This document shows, piece by piece, positions 13,724-24,739 of a stretch of 64,000 nt of DNA (within the stretch, counting starts at the first letter, position 1; every line of letters begins with the position of its first letter). The notes below the pieces were generated by a model. The model ran no database searches. It was not told the origin of the DNA and saw nothing but the letters and a program-made list of their open reading frames with translations. Position numbers and translations under genes: made by a program. The stretch is from Sipunculus nudus (Eukaryota > Annelida > Sipuncula > Golfingiida > Sipunculidae). Location: contig CM049311.1 in the NCBI GenBank assembly GCA_026874595.1, positions 65,329,953 to 65,393,952 on the forward strand, read 5' to 3'.

Positions 13724-13843
13724 TTGCCCATTTCATGTAATGGGCAAATTTTTTGCCCAGTTCATGAAATGGGCAACCACTTTGCCCATTTCATGTAATG
13801 GGCAAAATGACAAAACTACTTGCCCATTGCATGAAATGGGCAA
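13724..13843. repeat. left terminal palindrome array (4 units)
   Basis: Four copies of a 24-bp unit (half-site TTGCCCATTTCA followed by its reverse complement) lie at 13724-13747, 13753-13776, 13782-13805 and 13820-13843. The spacings are 29, 29 and 38 bp. Units carry one or two substitutions each. They are likely transposase-binding or hairpin-forming terminal sites. Confidence 0.93.
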
Positions 13844-14836
13844 CTAGACAATCGACGGTTTACTCCTCGATTCTGTAAGAAATGGTAAACCATTTGAATG
13901 GATTCTTCTGATTAATTGAAAGTGTAAATGCCATGAAGTGAAACCCTACCCTATTTTGAAGGAGTTGTATTGATAAGTGAAAAAAGAGCATATTGCAGCT
14001 TACATTGGCCTTGTATATAAATAATTTTCAATTATTTATATATTACTGTGCATAATGATAAATGAGCTGTTAAATATATTATTTATTACAGATTATTAAG
14101 TTTCATTTGTCTAATAGTTATGGCTCAACAATTACTTAGTTAATTAAACCTTCAAAGCACCATTTATGTTCTCATTAACTGAACAAACTGTGTCAGAGTA
14201 CTGAGTTCATGTTTTTGTAGATTGTTTGTTACAACTGATTAATCTAAAGTTGTTTTGATTAGCTTTGATCTTTGTGATTCTTAGGACTCTTCATAGGGGT
14301 CAAATTTGTGATACATGAGTGAGTTATATTTCTATCTTAGTATAAATGTAGTTTTTAATAATTATTAATGATAAATGTTCTTATAACAATTACTAAGCTA
14401 TATATTATATGATTTCATTTATTCCCAATAACATTAAAATATATATTAATATATATTAAAATTCCTTGATAGGTGTAATTATCCTGCCTTTTTTTTAATC
14501 TTTTATTTATATATTTTTTTTTCAACACTGGCAATAATATATCCCATAACCTGAAAATGGTTAAGATACTTCAGAAAACAGAAGTACTTAACCATTAATC
14601 AGATTATGTAAGGAATGAAAAAAATATAAAATTGGTAAATATTTTAAAAAGTATACTTTATAAATATTAAAATATATTTAATGTATAAATATAATAATTT
14701 ATAAATATCTTATAAATATCTTAAACTTAAAGACAAATAAAAAGATCTACTGAATTAAAGTATATCCTTACCTGATATATTGAAAATACTGCAAATGTGT
14801 TTGGTGATACCATGTAAATAAGTAACTTTGACCATC
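13844..14836. other. transposon interior, left non-coding part
   Basis: Very AT-rich sequence between the left palindrome array and the in-frame repeats. No coding segment is seen. Any promoter for the transposase should lie here, but none is recognisable. Confidence 0.5.
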
Positions 14837-15220
14837 AAACAACCTTTGATGCACCAGCAGGGACAAACAACCAACACTGCAGTTTTGACTCAGTACTCCA
14901 GTTTGGACTCAGTTACTCAGTTTGGCCAGGTAATGAGTAGCTCCATAATCCTTAAACAACCTTTGATGCACCAGCATCAAAGATCATCACAGGGACAAAC
15001 AACCAACAATGCAGATTTGACTCAGTACTCCAGTTTGGACTCGGTTACTCAGTTTGGCCAGGTAATGAGTAGCTACATAATCCTTAAACAACCTTTGATG
15101 CACCAGCATCAAAGATCATCACAGGGACAAACAACCAACACTGCAGATTTGACTCAGTACTCCAGTTTGGACTCAGTTACTCAGTTTGGCCAGGTAACAA
15201 GTAGCTCCTTGGTTGAATGA
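14828..15220 (+). repeat. in-frame 117/132-bp tandem repeats upstream of transposase
   Basis: Three tandem units start AAACAACCTTTGATGCACCA at 14837, 14954 and 15086. Unit 1 lacks 15 bases present in units 2 and 3, giving periods of 117 and 132 bp, both multiples of three. The 131-codon frame through them stays open and repeats the peptide TQYSSLDSVTQFGQ. It is in the same frame as the transposase ORF but separated from it by stops at 15218 and beyond. It may be a lost N-terminal exon, a separate small protein, or a fortuitously open minisatellite. Confidence 0.75.
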
Positions 15221-15313
15221 TTTCCCTAGCCCTGTAAGGTAAGCTGAAAAATATTTAAGGGCATGTGGAAGGCTTCTGCACTCATATGCATATTGTGCAC
15301 ACTTACACACACC

Positions 15314-17217
15314 ATGGATTTTGCTGCTGTAGTGGATAAATGTTCTAGTCTGTTGACTGAGGAATATGAAGAGCTTGTTATCCAAACCTTGAAAAGAGGG
15401 AAAACAGGCAGGTCATTGGCAAGACAAGACTACCACATACTCAAGAACTTCCAGCTGGCAAGTCTTGGGGGCATTGATAAAGTCATCAAGAAGAATGGAA
15501 AATACATGATCACCAAAGATGCTGCAATCAATGTTATACGACTAATGCACATCGAAACAGGTCATGGTGGGGAGAAGAAAACCTTCAAGAAGTTGAAGGA
15601 ACAGTACTCCAACATTCCAAGGTCCCTCATCCAAGAGTATATCAAGCGATGTGAATGGTGTTGTGAGAAAAGATCCAGGAAGGAGACTGTCGTAAGACCA
15701 CTTACAGTTGAAGATCTTAACGAAAGGGCCCAAGTTGACTTAGTGGACATGCAGACCGTGAAGGATGGAAGTTACAGATTCATCCTGCACTATGTTGAGT
15801 ACCTCATGAAGTTCCATGTGATTCGCCCTCTGAAATCAAAGACAGCAGGTGAAGTTGCAAATGAACTGCTGTACATCTTCCTAGATTTTGGAGCCCCACA
15901 CGTGCTTCAGTCAGACAATGGCAGGGAGTTCACAGCTCAAGTTACACAGGAACTACGCACTCTTTGGCCTGAACTTGTTCTCGTCAACGGCCGTCCTAGA
16001 CATCCACAGAGCCAGGGATCCATGGAAAGAAGCAATGGCTACATGAAGTCAAAGCTGATGGCATGGATGAGGGACAATAACAGTACTAAGTGGAGCTATG
16101 GTATTCATTTTGTGCAATGGGCAATGAATCCCACTTACCACGAGGTAATCAAAATGGAACCATACAAGGCTCTCACAGGTAACCAACCTCGCTGTGGACT
16201 CACAAGTAAGCTACCCGCTGCTTTCTTGGAACAGTTTACATCTGGTGTCAGTGAGGAAGAGTTAGAACAGTTGATTGCAGAGACTTGCAGCAGAGATGCT
16301 GATGTGCCAGAATCAGCTGACCCAGTGCTTGATGACCTACCTGAAGAAACTCATGATCATCCCAGACCAGACACTACAGATGAAAATCGATCTGAAGCAC
16401 AGGTTAGTGTTGATGTCATGGATCAACAGGATATTGGAGCTGGTGATTTACCTTCTGTGGGGTCAAGCGATATATGTTCTTCGAGAGCCGGACATTGTTA
16501 CAAATATTCTTCCAGAGGACAGTGCTGACCAAGAACTTGGTGACAAGCCTTCCTCTACTGCAGACGTGATCACCACTGTGACTCCTGAAACTGTGTGTGA
16601 CAAGGCCCAGACATCAAATTGCAAAAGAGCTCGAACTGAATTTATTGCTGAACAAGAACCTTCCTGTAGTGTGGATATTGGTACAACTGTGACTCCGGAA
16701 ACTACCAAGTGACAACACCGAGACATCAAATGAGACAGAACATCCAGCCAAATGAGCAAGGACTGCAGCTTCTGCTGGAATCAAACATCAAGCATCCCGC
16801 ATGCTGGCTCGCAGCACACGTTCACTTAAAGCCCTAGGACTTGGAGACAATGTGGCAGTACCTGTATCACAGTTAGACAGAAGCAAAGGTGACCCACCTA
16901 CTGTTATTGGAGTTGTCCTCTCAGCTGATGAATCAGGATACACGGTTGGCACAAGGAGTGGTATTATAAGGGAAAAGATGGCCCGAAACCAGTTAGAATT
17001 TATTCAGTTCAGTGGTCTAAAAGCAGAGGATGTTCCAGCTGAGCAGCTTACTTTGCGTGAAATTGTCAGAGCACAGAGTGTTTGTGGAGGCCAGGGTTTC
17101 AAGTGATGTCACTGTAAGAAAAACTGTCTAAGTTATAGATGTTCCTGCTTTAAGGCCGGACTGAGATGCAATAGTGCATGTCACACCTCAAAGTGTTGTG
17201 AAAACGTGGACAAGTAA
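15314..17217 (+). pseudogene. Ginger/KRBA2-like integrase transposase, disrupted
   Basis: The first frame runs from Met 15314 to 16528. The ATG at 15263 adds only an unlikely leader, so the MDFAAVVDKC start is preferred. It holds an H-H-C-C zinc-binding region (HIETGH, then CEWC, near 15548-15661) and an integrase core with catalytic D in QVDLVDM, D in QSDNGREF and E in SQGSMERSN, with 36 residues between the last two. This order matches integrases of Ginger transposons and the vertebrate KRBA2/SCAND3 relatives. The frame shifts near 16480 and again near 16705. The C-terminal part (16801 on) carries GDNVAVPV and VCGGQGF. A TGA at 16753 and one at 17104 interrupt it, and a cysteine-rich CXC-type tail continues in frame to a TAA at 17215. 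At least two frameshifts and two stops make it non-functional here. Confidence 0.82.
17107..17217 (+). other. CXC-type cysteine-rich tail beyond the TGA
   Basis: In frame after the TGA at 17104-17106 the reading gives C-x-C-x3-C-x4-C-x-C-x6-C-x3-C-x4-C-C before TAA. This resembles the tesmin/TSO1 CXC pattern, which I recall at the end of KRBA2/SCAND3-like integrases directly after a GGQGF motif like the one just upstream. The tail is therefore probably native coding sequence cut off by one nonsense change. Confidence 0.7.
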
Positions 17218-17569
17218 ATATTTAGATACTTGGATAATCTGGTGTGCTGTTCTTGTGTTTGTGAAGGGACATATTATGATAAACACGTGATTACATTGAG
17301 TGACTCAGTGACGCCTCAACTTTATGAAAATACTATCCAAATGTTATGAAAAGTATGGTGAAACGTTCAAAAATGCCTTTCTGTTGATGGGGCATAATGT
17401 GATACATAAATGAGTGACTCAGTGACTCCGCATATTTATGAAAATGTTTTGAAAAATGGTGATATGTCCAGATATAACCATGTGCTTACATTGAATGATT
17501 CAGTGACAATGATATACCCATAGTGAGTTATAGTGAATTATAGTGAATTGTTCAAATGTTTATACCAAA

Positions 17570-17575
17570 AATAAA
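17570..17575 (+). terminator. AATAAA polyadenylation signal candidate
   Basis: A canonical AATAAA lies about 350 bases downstream of the transposase tail and 130 bases before the right palindrome array, a suitable place for the transposon transcript end. In AT-rich DNA this hexamer also arises by chance. Confidence 0.4.
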
Positions 17576-17702
17576 GTGCAGCTAATTATACCAATGTTCT
17601 GTTATCATTTGACACTGATAGGATTAACTTGACATGCATGGATGCGTCGGTATGCCTGATTTTGTGTGATCAGAATCGATGAGAGATCTGTCAGTTTTGG
17701 AG

Positions 17703-17818
17703 GTGCCCCTTTCATGAAATGGGCAACAGTTTTCTTGCCCATTTCATGAAATGGGCAGCTGAATTTAGTCATTTTGCCCATTACATGAAATGGGCAAAGT
17801 GGTTGCCCATTTCATGAA
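17703..17818. repeat. right terminal palindrome array
   Basis: Palindrome units lie at 17703-17726, 17735-17758 and 17774-17797, with a half unit at 17803-17818. The segment 17768-17818 is the exact reverse complement of 13761-13811. The outermost unit is cut at TTCATGAA, beyond which the sequence changes to ACAGGTATA repeats. The right end may have been truncated or recombined. Confidence 0.92.
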
Positions 17819-18459
17819 CACAGGTATACCACAGGTATACCAGGTATTATACCTGTGTAACACAGGTATAATATTGAATGGTAAAGCATGCACTGGTCCT
17901 GATACATATCATTGGATGGCTCGAACCTTGAGACAAAAGGAAACACTCTTGTGTCAAAATAGAAAGAGGATTTTGAAAAAGAAATGACAATGATCCAGTT
18001 GATAGGACAAATGAGCTTGTGAGTGAACCAAGGGGAAGAATAAAGATATGCGCATTATATGCATATTATATATACAAGAAAATTTCTCGTATAATTTTGA
18101 AACTGTCGTGCTTCCATGTGTCCAACAGCATATGTTTGTATATGCATAAGAGTGATTTAAGCACACGGTCTATGTGAACTTAGGAATTAGGAGTAAATTG
18201 ATGTCACGCACTCCACCCTCTTTTTGAGGAAGAATTCTGGATCCACTGTAAATGTCTACCAGTTCATGTATATATGCATATATATGAGCATGGAAACATT
18301 TTTTGTTTCATTCACATACTGACATTCGAATATAAGTGCACATGAAAACACAGATCAGTACCTTCCCCTCTTGCCAGAAATAATATAAAAATCTGAAATG
18401 ATTTTCAGACATTCAGAATAGTTAATTGTATGCCCATTTGTCAGGGATACTATGTTTTC
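17819..18459. other. non-coding; short ACAGGTATA palindromic repeats
   Basis: At 17819-17872 ACAGGTATA and its reverse complement TATACCTGT recur several times and could fold back. The remainder is unremarkable AT-rich sequence. Confidence 0.55.
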
Positions 18460-18957
18460 CTGCCGGCTTGCTGTCGCTGCCACATTTTAATCTTGTTGGT
18501 GCGATAACTCAAAAAATATTTCATGGATCTTTACCAAACTTGGTATATGTATAGATATGGGTGAGAGGATGAAGCCTATTTAAATTGAGGTCATGACCTT
18601 TACTAGGAGAGTGTCCTTGACCTTGAATAGGGCCAATTTTGGGGAAAATCACACAAATTCTTAAAATATCTCAAGAAATCTTGCATGGATTGATCCCAAA
18701 ATCAAGTTGATCGAAGATCGTGGATAGTCATGGTTGTCATGTTCCAGAAACTGGTGGCGCCACCTTTTATTCTTTACTTTTTTTTGTGTCTTTTAATAAC
18801 CCCAAAATTGCCACTTGAAAGTACTGTAAGCATTATAAGTTAAAAACTAATGGACAGATTTCTTTTATATAATGCATATACATGGATATGGGTTATGGTA
18901 TGATGCTTTTTAAATTGGGGTCATGACCTTTCCTATGAGAGTGGCCTTGACCATGAA
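18460..18957. repeat. degenerate interspersed repeat, left part
   Basis: Contains two diverged copies of a block with GGTCATGACCTTT and CCTTGACC and an ACTGGTGGCGCCACC palindrome at 18750-18764. It is split from its right part (20066 onward) by the pogo-like insertion. Such blocks look like common mollusc-type repeats; the exact family is unknown to me. Confidence 0.55.
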
Positions 18958-18959
18958 TA

Positions 18960-20063
18960 CAGTCGAGCCCACTTTGTGTCATATCGGTTAATAGAAAATC
19001 CCGCTTATTGTCATATAAATCTGAAATCCCAAACTATTTCCTATATAAACAATGGTAAATCTGACCGTTTAATATCATGGAATATTGTCATAATCCCGTT
19101 TATTGTCATGCTTGGAACCAATGGCAGTGATACCAGATCGCAGTTAATATCACATCAGACGCCGACACGGCGATCAACGAGGCCAAGAGCCTGTAATCGG
19201 TCTGCCGTATCAAACGATCTCATCTCCCACCTGTGTGCAGCAGTCAAGTGCATTGTTGCATGCAGGTCAGTCCCTGTCACTTAGCTAATTAACGTCTTAA
19301 AATACCACGGTAATCTAGATCATTGCGATTCTTGGTACATTAACAAGGGCGATGTTTGCGATCACATGTCATACATAATGAACTCCTGGCCTTTGTAAGG
19401 CTGTGGTATACACCTCGGTGAAGTTTCGCCAAGATGATATGAAGCTCGAGCTCTAAACATTGCTTGCGAATGGTAATTGCCTTTAAGGGTCCACGAAAAG
19501 CTGGAGGTTTTGTGAGCACTGGAGGAGATACTCGGTCTAAAACCTCAATCGCGGCGAAACTTCAGAAAGTTCACAATGGCATGACGATGCCCGATCCCCC
19601 AACGGTCCTATCATCAAGACGTTCATGGAAGTTAGAGTCATTAATAAGATACCTAAAAATAAGGCGCAATAGTCGGGGAAATAATTATTTAGTAAAATTG
19701 TTAGCCAACGCATATTGTTCTAACCTTGCCGCATATTTCCAGATGTTTGACCTCATGACCCAGACTCTGTTTTCTGTTAGCAAGTCGGAATTTTGTCAGT
19801 TATTGCAGCATGCGGCACAAAATTTACAGATAATAAATTGTCAGGTGCGCATAAACATAATTTGATATGCTGTTGTGCAATAAAAATATTCATGAACATT
19901 TCTGTTTCCTTTTTGTTGATGATTTATTTAATATCATTTGAGACATAACACTTCTTCTATGACTCAGAAGAACATCGATGATAAAGCCTGCATAATGTCT
20001 CATCCCGGTTATTATCATAATTTATGCATGCACCAGGGACATGACAATAAGCGGGCTTGACTG
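18960..20063. mobile_element. pogo/Tc1-like non-autonomous DNA transposon
   Basis: Starts CAGTCGAGCCCACTTTGTGT and ends in the inverted counterpart (AATAAGCGGGCTTGACTG), flanked by TA at 18958-18959 and 20064-20065. TA target duplications and CAGT-type termini fit the Tc1/mariner/pogo superfamily. Subterminal TCCCG(C/T)TTATTGTCAT motifs occur near 19002 and 19094, and a related one occurs near 20005. Interior frames (18976-19284, 19464-19865) show no transposase motif, so the element is non-autonomous. It sits inside a repeat that resumes on the other side. Confidence 0.8.
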
Positions 20064-20065
20064 TA

Positions 20066-20870
20066 TTCCTATATTTGGTAAAATTCACACAAAATCTTTA
20101 ATATCTCAGTTAGGGATACATGGATTGATCCAAAAATCAAATTGACAGAAGATCTTGGATAGCTTTGTCTTTTGCAGAAGACAGGTGGCACCATCTTGTG
20201 TCATTTTCTTGTTAAAATGATGTTAATTAACGCAATAACTTTGTAAAAATTTGAAGTACAGTCACCAAACCCACAGGGTTGATGCATCTTATCAATGGCT
20301 AGGTCAAGTTCCAACATGGATGACCCTGATGCATTTTTTCAAGGTCACAGCAGCGATTGTGCTAAAATGATATTAGGGCAATAACTCAAAAAGAATTTGT
20401 TGAAGTCACCAAACCTACAGTTTTGATGCATCTTATCAGGGGCTAGGCCAAGTTCAAATATGGATGACCTAGATGCATTTTTCAAGGTCACAGAGGTGAT
20501 AACGCTGAAATAATGTTAACTTTAATATCTCACTGAGGGCTGCATGGATTGGTCCAAAAATCAAATTGACATAAGATCTTTGATAGCATTGTTTTCTGCA
20601 GAAGACAGGTGGCACCACCTTATGTTGTTTTCTTGTTAAAATGATGTTTAAACGGAATAACTTTGTAAGAATTGGAGGTACAGTCACCAAACCATCTTAT
20701 CAAGGGCTAGGTCAAATTTGAACATGGATGACCTTGATCCATTTTTCAAGGTCACAGCAGTGATAATGTTAAAACCAAATTACAGCAATCACTCAAAAAA
20801 AAAATTGTTGGTACAGTCACCAAACTTACAGATTAGATGCATCTTATCAAGGGCTGGGGGGGTTAATTGT
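20066..20870. repeat. degenerate tandem repeat, right part of split element
   Basis: Two diverged copies of a block begin with 'aatatctca' and 'tggattg(a/g)tccaaaaatcaaattgaca' (20100 and 20524). They include ACAGGTGGCACCA and repeated lines ending 'atggatgaccttgatgcatttttcaaggtcacag'. The higher-order period is about 425 bp, containing shorter sub-repeats near 185 bp. Confidence 0.65.
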
Positions 20871-21282
20871 CTGGGGATACACCTGCGGTGCCAAGAAATA
20901 TCTAGTTTTAACACAAGTTTTTATTGAGACAATTGTTATCCCCTACTTTACTCAGTTTCAGGCTATAATAATTCAGGTCTATAGCTGCCCACTTGTTTGT
21001 GTCATCATGCATGTGTCGATCTGTCCATATGCGAGTCCTTATTAAATTTGTTATATGTAACATAATATCTAAAAATGTTAATGAATTTCAAATCAAATTA
21101 ACATGTTTGGTGTATGTTATAGGTCTCCTCACATTTCAGTTTTTTTCGGTCATAGTTTATTGGTTCTCTAATAAATAATTTTTTTAGCATTTTGCTTTGT
21201 TTTATTTCAAATATTCATAATATATTACATGATAGAATATCGAACACATATTCAAATAGACCTAATCCTATTCAATAATGCA
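20871..21282. other. non-coding, no gene recognised
   Basis: Spacer between two repeats. Only an AT-rich 61-codon chance frame occurs. Confidence 0.5.
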
Positions 21283-23297
21283 TTTTTAGCTCAGCTGATT
21301 TTCAGTCATGCTGGGCTATAGCGATGGGTCTTTGTCTGTCGTCCTTCCGTCTGTCCATCCTGCCGGCCGTCCGTCCGTTAGCAGGGCACAAATCGTAACC
21401 GTGGGGGCTAGGCCCATGAACCATATGCAGTCATATGCCAACAGGGGAAAAGACCTGTTGATTTTGAGGTCAAAGGTCAAGTTCACAGCACCCTCTTCTT
21501 GTGTTGAGTCATTTTCAGGCAAACTTTTCAATCTATACTTTCCATCTGTCATATATGGCTTACCTACCAATAGGGGAAGAAGCCTATTGATGTTGAGTTC
21601 AAAAGGTCAAAGGACAAGGTCACAATATTGTTCTAAATGTTTGTGAACATATTTCAAGTGAAATTGTTCAACCCAAACCTTCAGTCTTTCACATATGCCA
21701 CATCTATGCATCACTGAATGTGATTCATACTTCATATTTATGGGTCTTTTTGCATGAAGAAATAACAAATTGATTTTAAGGTCAGCTGGTCAGGAGGTTA
21801 AAGGTTGCAGGTCTAAGTTATTCACTCATTGGTTGCCAAGTAATTACACCCGGCCAGATGTAAGTGGTCAGTAGTTAACCATCATTTAGAAAGAATCCAG
21901 TTGATATGTGGGCAAAAGGCCAAGGTCATAGGTCAGGGATGTTCACAATAACTTATTTTGTAGACCATCTCTATTTTTCTTGTTTTTTTTGTAAATATAA
22001 TCATGGCACTCACAACTGGTACATCTCACTGTGTGCCCATAATTGTCAGTGACACTTGTGATATATGACTCCCTTTTGTATCAGCTCATGGAGTGATAAG
22101 GATATATCATTAGCCTGAGTGCATAACAAAAACACTTGCCGGAATGCTTTGGCCAGGCATTAAGACTATGAGAGTTAAGTGTTAAGGTTTAGCTACTGAT
22201 TTATAAAATGATGGGAACATTTTGCAGTTTATATCATGGAATCATAGCAATAAACTTAGTTTTCTAGATATCTGAATATTTTTATACAAATCATCAGATA
22301 TACCAGCAAGTGTTTGTTCTGATAATATGTGGGTCTGTACCTGGATTTAGGATGGCTTTATTTGATTACAAGACTCTTAGTGATGCTATCTGCATTTCTT
22401 TTTTTTAGGTTTTGCAGTTTACCTACCCTGCTGACCCCATTGAATAGCAAGCTGATAATTAAAACAAATTGGACTTGCACTTTTTACATTTGCATGTTCA
22501 TGAATCTGATATGAGAGCTCTCCAACCTGATCATGCCTTTTTAATTGTTTTGGACATTCATAACTGTTACATTCTTTGGAGCAATTGCTACAAGTTTAGT
22601 GTCTTATTGGAGGATGTGTGATATCAAATGTCAGACTTGTCAGAAAACCATTATGTCTGCCAGGTAGCCATTTTATAAATCCTTTTGCCAGGGCAGTTTC
22701 TGTGATTTTTTATGATGTTTGGTCCCTTTTAGAGGATGTTTGTTGTTCAATTTCCGACCTGTCAGAAATCCAATATGGCCACCAGGAAGCCTTCTTTAAA
22801 TTCCTTTAGAACATATTATCTCAAGAACTATTAAAGTGAATGCAGTGGGATGTATATTAATGTAATCTTGCATTAGGTCAAAGATTTCTTAATAAATATG
22901 ACCATCATTTATGAAAGCCCAGTACAGTTGGCTTGTATTGAATAAAAATTAATATGGAAGCACCCGTTTCACAATAATTCTTGCATGGATTTCCTTGATC
23001 TTTGCTATATTTTGATCTTATATGTGGCCTGTGTGGTATTCCTTTTGAGACTGACAGGTATCGAGCAAGCTGTGGAATTAGTTCCTGATAGCTCAACAAC
23101 CATACATTTTGCCTTAGACCATCATTCACTATGTTTTAACCGGACATATATGATAAGAATTTATGGCAGCGTAGAAAGTTTAAACAAAATTGGCATATAG
23201 GTTCTACAACAATTTTACTAGAAGTTGTGAATCGCAGCCCATGATGTCGCAGGTCATGCTTGGCAGCTGAGCGTCATGACCCATGGGTCACTTGTTT
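21283..23297 (+). mobile_element. TTTTTAGCTCAGCTGA-family element, copy E1
   Basis: The left end reads TTTTTAGCTCAGCTGATTTT followed by a short inverted arm and a run of GTCCGTCC-type repeats. The right end reads CAGCTGAGCGTCATGACCCA, then TGGGTCACTTGTTT. The ends share an inverted GCTCAGCTG / CAGCTGAGC, and the right end contains the perfect palindrome TGACCCATGGGTCA. No coding capacity is seen. The target duplication was not resolved. It is the same family as E2, E3 and E4 in this window. Confidence 0.72.
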
Positions 23298-24573
23298 CTT
23301 CTTTTTTATATATTTTTTTTTTACAAGGTAACCACCTTGTAACAAATTCTTTGTCATTTGTAGCCAGGGTACTAGTAATTAAATGATACAGGAGTAGCTC
23401 ACAATTTGAGGACAAAATTGCAGACTCAGTTTCAAGTAATTGTGTAGTACCCAGTATGCCCTGCATTGCCTCATTTGGCATATCCATAAGTGTAAATGCC
23501 TTTTCACTATTATATACATATAATCAAAGTTTAAGTTCAAGTGGATTTGCAGTTCTCAAATCTAAATAAAGTAAACAGGCATTCTGATTTTAAGTGAGAT
23601 TGCCATGCTGTTGTTTGCTGCCTCTACTTCATGATTTGGTTGCATAGTAGCAGAGGACAGCTTGGGTAACAGACAGAGCTATTTGATTTGCTGTCTAAAG
23701 CTTATCATTTGTAGCCTGGCAGGTTGATTTGTCATCATTTTTACCTGAAATCAACTGACTTTGTAATAGCATGTTCTCATCTAACTCTGGCAGTTCCCTA
23801 AAAATGCCACAGATTTGTATCTGGTGAATCCATAAATAGCATGGTATGCCCTTAGATAAAACTTGCCTGTAGTGCTGCAGTGATGAAAGAGCTTTTCTCT
23901 TTTGATTTGCCTTGGTCACTGTGTGATGTGATTTCAACACTTAGTGTCACTGCCAGTTAGTCATTGTGTCACTGCCAGTTAGTCATAATTCATGCAGGAC
24001 TGATGTGGAATATGCTTTTTATCTGTGTCTGCTGGGACTTAAGTGAATGCAGCATTCCTAGTCCAGTCCATGATATCCCCTGCTTGTTAGTTCTGGTGTT
24101 TATGACACCAGTTGTTTCTATGAATTAAAACATCTTCTAATCTTTAAGTTTGTTATATTATTGTTTAATTAACTGCATCTCGAGTCCAAAAATTGAGTTG
24201 TCTATAACATAAAATAAAAGATAAAGGTAGTGGTGGGAGTCGGTTCCTTTTTCATAATCGATCAACTTATGATCGATTATTAATCGGTTCAGACAAACAT
24301 GCAATTATAAAAGAAATATGCAATTATCTGTGAAACTGTACCTATGTTTCCCCGGCAGGTATTCTCTTCTCGCGCACATGTGTAACGATCCTTCCACATA
24401 TAAAGACTAATTTGAAGGATCAAATTAAATGATTGGCAGCGTCGGTTATATCTTTCATAATGGAATTTAAGAGCATCTAAGAATGTTAGGCCTATAAAAG
24501 GGCTGTTTTTCTAGCATATGAAGGCATAATTTTACAGGCCCAGGAGCACTTGGGGCAGATCATACAAAAAAAA
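23298..24573. other. non-coding spacer
   Basis: No exon is recognised. An 11-bp perfect stem with a 5-base loop (ATAATCGATCA with its reverse complement) lies at 24254-24280. The stretch 23942-23985 holds a short direct repeat (GTGTCACTGCCAGTTAGTCAT). Confidence 0.5.
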
Positions 24574-24739
24574 AACAAGTGACCCATGGGTCATGACGCT
24601 CAGCTGACTGGGAAGAGATTTGCAAAAGGAAATTTTATCATCTGAATGGTAGTATATAACCATTCAACTGAAGCATCAAACAGATTAACCAACAGGCTGA
24701 GATTGTGTCTGTATTAATATATCTCATAAATAGAGAAAA

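Larger units (their letters stand above)
13720..17818 (+). mobile_element. Ginger-like integrase DNA transposon, decayed
   Basis: An integrase-type coding region (15314-17217) is flanked by inverted termini. The segments 13761-13811 and 17768-17818 are exact 51-bp inverted repeats, and the similarity continues inward: CAGAATCGATGAG near 17670 matches the reverse complement of the left side near 13880 at 12 of 13 positions. Both ends are arrays of a 24-bp palindrome. Ginger elements are cut-and-paste transposons whose transposase is related to Gypsy integrases. The outer limits and target duplication are not resolved: the left array has one extra palindrome (13724-13747) with no partner on the right. 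An alternative is a cellular KRBA2-like copy with coincidental inverted flanks, but the exact 51-bp match argues against that. Confidence 0.7.

Noticed and set aside
16463-16759. 98-codon minus-strand frame opposite the transposase
   Set aside because: Lies antisense to the transposase C-terminal half and has no motif or splice context.
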